Shown here piece after piece: positions 60,402 to 64,000 of a stretch of 64,000 nt of DNA. Both the position numbers and the translations under genes were made by a program. Source of the stretch: Nitrospinaceae bacterium (GTDB lineage: Bacteria > Nitrospinota > Nitrospinia > Nitrospinales > Nitrospinaceae); NCBI GenBank assembly GCA_024644405.1, contig JAHELC010000006.1:92065-156064 (forward strand), in the 5' to 3' direction. Below the pieces are notes generated by a model, which saw only the letters and a program-made list of their open reading frames with translations, had not been told where the DNA came from and searched no databases. Numbering within the stretch: the stretch's first letter is position 1; each line of letters starts with the position of its first letter.

Positions 60402-62642
60402 CTACAATTCTTCGGCAAAGGGCAGCACATCGGAAGGTTCCGGACTTTCTTCTGCCGGCGAAGTCTCTTCCGGTGATTCTGCAATGGAATCATCGGTAGC
60501 CTCCTCCACCGTATTGTCCGAATCGGAATTGCTCACCGGTTCGCTGGTAGCGGGGGTTTCCACTTTCTGGGGGGTGGCTTTAATATGTTTGAAACGCCAC
60601 AACTGTTGTTTGTACAGGCGATTGTTCGAATCAATCTCCAGGGCCTTTTTGATCGTTTGAATGGCTTTATCCTTTTTCCCACGAACATAGTAAACTTCCG
60701 CCAGTGTATCGAGATACCGGTGATTCTGAGGGTCGGACTTGACTGCGTTTTGGGACAACCTCTGCGCCTTGGCCAGCCGGGTTTTTTTCTTGGCATACAA
60801 CCAGGCCAGCCGGTTCATGACGGGAGACGAATTCGGTAGAAGCTTGATGGCTTTTTCACAGTGGTCGATACTGACCCGGTAAAATCCCTTCTTTTTATAA
60901 GCCTCGCACAGCTCCTGAGAAACCAGACCATTGTCCGGCTCCATTTTGGATGCTTTCAATAGAACTTCCACAGCCCGGTTGGGATTTTTGTTTTGCGTTT
61001 GCGCAGTGCCCAAAGCCAGCATATACGTCAAATTTTCGGGCTCGGCCTTTAAAGCTTTTTCAAACGATTTGGCGGCGGAAGCCACTTGCTCCGCTGTCAT
61101 AAAAATCTGGCCCAGCTCATAATGAGCTCCACCCAGTTTGGGATCCAATTCCACCGCGGTTTCGAGAGCCGTCTGAGCCTCATCCAGCTTTTGATCCTGG
61201 CTCAGGAGTTTTCCGAACAGGTAATACCCTTCACCATTCTGGTCGTTGTATTGGACCGCTTTGCGCAAAGCCAGTTCCGCTTTTTCCCGGTCCTGACTGG
61301 CGAGATAGATTTTCCCCAGCTGGGTTTGGATAACGTCGCTTTCAGGATTCAGCTTTTCCGCCGCCTGGTAGGAATCCAGAGATCTCGGAATATCCCCCTT
61401 TTCAAAATACCATTGCGCCACCTTCATCCGGGCTTTCAGGTTATCAGGAAACAATTCGACGACTCTTTCATACTCTCCAACGGCTTCTTCTTCCTGGTTG
61501 TTTTTAATCAACAACTCCGCCAGGACCAGATGAAGTTCAGGCTCATCCTTCTGGGCCCGTACCGCTTGTTTCATTTCATGAATCGCTTCGGGTATTCTGT
61601 TTTCTTCCAGGTACAATTCCGCCAGCTTGTGGTGAGGTTTGTAATAATCCGGATCCACCCGTGAAGCCATCTTGAGAGCGGCGATGCCGTCATCGCGCGC
61701 GCCTTTATCCAGTTTCAGAACCCCCAACTCATAAAAAGCCTGGGGGTTCTGCGGGTCTTGATCAATGACCGACTGGTAGATGTCGGTGGCTTCCTTGAAC
61801 TGGCCTTTACCGGAATACACTTTGGCGAGCTTGATGCGATAGGTGTTTTCCTGGGGCTGGAGGTCGAGCGAGCGCTGGAATTGAGTCAACGCCTGATTCC
61901 ATTCTTTCTTTTGCAAGTAGACCTCGCCGAGCCCGGCATACACGTGGGGATTGTTGCGGGAAACCTTCAAAGCCTTCAAAAACTCCCCTTCGGCATCGGA
62001 AAACTTCTTCTGTTCCAGGTAAGCGGTTCCTTTATTCAGCAGATCCCCGACGCTGTTGGGTGCCGGACCGCTAAACTGCAGGGCCACCAACCCAATAACC
62101 GCCAAACCCGCCACAGTCCCTACTGCTCTTTTTGCATTTTTGGGAATCTTGGAAAAAAACGCGAACACAGATTGTTTCGGTTTACTCGGTTCGCTGGTAG
62201 GAATTTCAAAACTGTCCGGGGTGATTTGTTGCGCGGCGATCTGAATGTCTTCGCTGATGTCCTCAATTTCTTTTAGAGGCTCAACCGGTTCTTTTTTCCT
62301 GGGCTTGGGAGGAGCTTTAACCTCGGGTTTGACCTTGGTCATTTTACAGCGGCCTTCAAAATTCGAGCCCTCATCGACAATGAACTGATAGGTCGTAACA
62401 TCTCCTTCGAGTTCACTTTCTTCTTTCAGGTTGATTTTATTTTCAGCCTTCACATTACCCTTGATCATCCCCATATTGGTGATGTCGAAGGTCTTGATAT
62501 CGCCTTTGACGATTCCCCCTTTACCGATCACCAGATGATTCGTGGAAAAGAGCTCGCCCTCGAATTCTCCGCCGACGTGGAGAACACCTTTGCTGTGCAA
62601 AACTCCCTTGAGTTTCACTCCATCTTGAAAATATGAATCCAT
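60402..62642 (-). CDS. Bactofilin-TM-TPR fusion protein
   Basis: 746 residues with an unusual order. Residues 1-105 form a bactofilin (polymer-forming cytoskeletal) beta-helix, with the GVLHVGGEFEGELFSTNHLV, then GDIKT, GNVKAENKINL and GDVTT rungs. A Pro/Lys/Glu-rich linker follows, then a transmembrane helix near 188-208. At least twelve TPRs run from about 210 to 680, for example YLEQKKFSDAEGEFLKALKV. The C-terminus is an acidic Ser/Pro/Glu tail ending E-E-L. GGGA precedes the ATG by seven bases. A cytosolic polymer module thus appears tied through the membrane to a periplasmic protein-binding solenoid. Confidence 0.88.
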   Translation of the reverse strand: MDSYFQDGVKLKGVLHSKGVLHVGGEFEGELFSTNHLVIGKGGIVKGDIKTFDITNMGMIKGNVKAENKINLKEESELEGDVTTYQFIVDEGSNFEGRCKMTKVKPEVKAPPKPRKKEPVEPLKEIEDISEDIQIAAQQITPDSFEIPTSEPSKPKQSVFAFFSKIPKNAKRAVGTVAGLAVIGLVALQFSGPAPNSVGDLLNKGTAYLEQKKFSDAEGEFLKALKVSRNNPHVYAGLGEVYLQKKEWNQALTQFQRSLDLQPQENTYRIKLAKVYSGKGQFKEATDIYQSVIDQDPQNPQAFYELGVLKLDKGARDDGIAALKMASRVDPDYYKPHHKLAELYLEENRIPEAIHEMKQAVRAQKDEPELHLVLAELLIKNNQEEEAVGEYERVVELFPDNLKARMKVAQWYFEKGDIPRSLDSYQAAEKLNPESDVIQTQLGKIYLASQDREKAELALRKAVQYNDQNGEGYYLFGKLLSQDQKLDEAQTALETAVELDPKLGGAHYELGQIFMTAEQVASAAKSFEKALKAEPENLTYMLALGTAQTQNKNPNRAVEVLLKASKMEPDNGLVSQELCEAYKKKGFYRVSIDHCEKAIKLLPNSSPVMNRLAWLYAKKKTRLAKAQRLSQNAVKSDPQNHRYLDTLAEVYYVRGKKDKAIQTIKKALEIDSNNRLYKQQLWRFKHIKATPQKVETPATSEPVSNSDSDNTVEEATDDSIAESPEETSPAEESPEPSDVLPFAEEL

Positions 62643-62961
62643 AGTTTTCCCAGGGTTGGTTTGATAGAAAAGGTTGAACGGTTGGTTTCCCTCAGACTAA
62701 GTCCTTTTATTTTTAAAATCAATAAAATTAATGAGTTATGCCCCGTCCCGGCAAAATCCCGAAACTGGTTGAAAGTAGCTGTCAAAGCGCATTCGGGAGC
62801 ATTTCCCATCCGGGTTAAGTGGATAAATCATCAATTTTAAACGGTATTTGAACGGGTCGGAACCGACTTCATTGAATAAAAAACAAATTCCTGCTATTTT
62901 ACCAGCCTTGTTCACGCTATTCCTTTCTCTCAACCCGCAATTTAAAGATCCGGAGATTTAA
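62643..62961. other. 319-base divergent spacer between the bactofilin-TPR gene and rph
   Basis: Holds the ribosome-binding sites of both divergent genes. It also has a small hairpin GTCGG-AA-CCGAC near 62856-62868 and AT-rich tracts. A weak TTGATT/TAGTCT pair with 17-base spacing could serve the minus-strand gene. Short open frames here (62615-62809, 62736-62933) look non-coding. Confidence 0.5.
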
Positions 62962-63687
62962 ATGTCCAGAAGCGACGGGCGCGCGCCCAACCAAATGAGA
63001 ACCGTATCCATCAAGAAGAATTTCATCAAACATGCCGAGGGATCCGTTCTCATTCAGGTGGGAGATACCAAGGTCATCTGCAACGCCAGCGTCGAGGAAA
63101 AAGTGCCGCCTTTCCTGCGGGACAAAAAACAGGGATGGGTGACCGCCGAATATTCCATGCTCCCCCGCTCCACGCACACCCGCACTTCCCGGGAATCGTC
63201 GCGCGGTAAAGTGTCCGGACGCACTCAGGAAATTCAACGACTCATCGGCCGCTCCCTGCGCACGGTGGTCGACATGGAACAACTGGGCGAGCGCACCATC
63301 TGGATCGATTGCGACGTCATTCAGGCCGACGGCGGGACGCGCACAGCCTCCATCACCGGCGCCTTCGTCGCCATGTGCCTGGCCATGAAGCAACTGAAAA
63401 AAGAGAAGCTGATTGAAACAATTCCGGTCAAGGATTTCGTGGCGGCCACCAGTGTCGGTATTCTGGAAGGCAAAAAAATTCTGGATCTGGAATACAGTGA
63501 AGACTCGGTGGCGGAAGTCGATATGAATATCGTCAAAACCGGCAAGGGGGGGTTCGTCGAGATTCAGGGAACCGCAGAGCAGGAACCTTTTTCCGATAAA
63601 GATATGGAAGGCATGCTCAGCCTGGCGAACAAGGGCATCAAAGAATTGATCGCCCTCCAGAAAAAAACCATCGGCAGCCTGGCTTAG
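62962..63687 (+). CDS. rph: Ribonuclease PH
   Basis: A 241-residue phosphorolytic 3'-5' exoribonuclease that trims tRNA 3' ends. It begins [16 protein letters not shown] and has the phosphate-binding [15 protein letters not shown] segment, the acidic [19 protein letters not shown] loop and the [16 protein letters not shown] metal-binding strand, then the [13 protein letters not shown] end. Length and motifs are typical. GGAG lies seven bases before the ATG. It ends 13 bases before the convergent nth. Confidence 0.97.
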   Translation: MSRSDGRAPNQMRTVSIKKNFIKHAEGSVLIQVGDTKVICNASVEEKVPPFLRDKKQGWVTAEYSMLPRSTHTRTSRESSRGKVSGRTQEIQRLIGRSLRTVVDMEQLGERTIWIDCDVIQADGGTRTASITGAFVAMCLAMKQLKKEKLIETIPVKDFVAATSVGILEGKKILDLEYSEDSVAEVDMNIVKTGKGGFVEIQGTAEQEPFSDKDMEGMLSLANKGIKELIALQKKTIGSLA

Positions 63688-63700
63688 TATTGCCGGTAGA

Positions 63701-64000
63701 TCATCTGTGTTTATCCACTCCGATACGCGGGCAATGTTTATCGACCGGGCATTGATTGCACATCGGTGACAGGGGTTTGCAGACGGTTTGTCCGAAACCC
63801 ACCAGCCATTCGTTGATTCGTTGCCAATATTTCTGCGGGAGTTTTTTGCGCAAGGCGGCTTCCGTTTGATCAGGTGTCGCCGTTTCGACATAACCCCAGC
63901 GGTTCGCGATCCGGTGCACATGGGTGTCCACACAAATCCCCATGCCGTCGAACGCCAGGATCAAGGTCAGGTTGGCGGTCTTCCGGCCCACCCCCTGCAA
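63701..64000 (-). CDS. nth: Endonuclease III (C-terminal part; start outside window)
   Basis: The visible 99 residues are the second half of a base-excision-repair DNA glycosylase/AP lyase. The helix-hairpin-helix catalytic region reads [11 protein letters not shown] with the catalytic Asp in [13 protein letters not shown]. The [4Fe-4S] cluster motif C-x6-C-x2-C-x5-C ([17 protein letters not shown]) is intact. The catalytic Lys of the hairpin (GVGRKTA) is kept. The 5' part lies beyond the right end; the frame is read from the partial codon at 64000, not from a real start. Confidence 0.93.
   Translation of the reverse strand: MQGVGRKTANLTLILAFDGMGICVDTHVHRIANRWGYVETATPDQTEAALRKKLPQKYWQRINEWLVGFGQTVCKPLSPMCNQCPVDKHCPRIGVDKHR

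Overview
The window is a chromosomal segment from a Gram-negative bacterium. It has several lipobox lipoproteins, a TolC-like protein, an M50 protease and a Bat (Bacteroides-aerotolerance) locus. TrmFO, several leucine-rich-repeat (LRR) proteins of the ribonuclease-inhibitor type, NHL and 'WG' beta-propeller proteins, GAF-fused GspE/PilB ATPases and a bactofilin-TPR fusion point to a deep lineage such as Nitrospinota or a deltaproteobacterial relative. No decisive marker gene (16S rRNA, nitrite oxidoreductase) is present, so this placement is an inference. I see no rRNA, tRNA, CRISPR array, transposase or prophage.

Layout. 1-1680: the tail of a PCP_red-like protein, its terminator, and a DUF971-Mrp pair. 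2196-6355: topoisomerase IV genes parC-parE. 6555-12428: two large tandem paralogues, each GAF-GAF-MshEN-GspE ATPase. 12397-17130 (minus): trmFO-topA-dprA. 17215-24780 (minus): a TolC-like lipoprotein, an M50 protease, proA, and LRR/NHL repeat proteins, several of them translationally overlapping. 24846-32065 (minus): a complete tryptophan operon trpEGDCFBA plus a family 2 glycosyltransferase, with a promoter and an intrinsic terminator-like hairpin ahead of trpE. 32256-35202 (minus): two paralogous beta-propellers separated by a palindromic repeat element, then a third LRR protein. 35426-46064 (plus): moxR-DUF58-TPR-batD-like-batA-batB, then Bax inhibitor-1 and Hsp20 genes, then batC-batD-batE. 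46078-49555 (minus): an XRE regulator, an orphan PhoB-type response regulator, an esterase and a PAT-family MFS transporter. 49839-53262 (plus): a class I adenylate cyclase, a pentapeptide-repeat protein and DUF2784. 53246-64000: an FGE-fold lipoprotein, a very acidic small protein, DUF1566, alr, pyrD, a double-SPOR protein, a small secreted protein, a Na+/Ca2+ antiporter, the bactofilin-TPR protein, rph and a partial nth.

How the genes fit together. Housekeeping modules (DNA topology, tRNA modification, Trp/Pro/pyrimidine/D-Ala synthesis, RNase PH, endonuclease III) alternate with envelope and signalling genes. All four GAF domains of the two ATPases carry the NK-x5-F-x3-D core of cyclic-nucleotide GAF domains, and a class I adenylate cyclase lies about 37 kb away. 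This suggests, but does not prove, a cAMP link to a pilus or secretion motor. Other points of interest are the probable trp attenuator, the Bat locus interrupted by stress genes, a gene-conversion-like patch in the ATPases, and many convergent gene pairs with no room for terminators.
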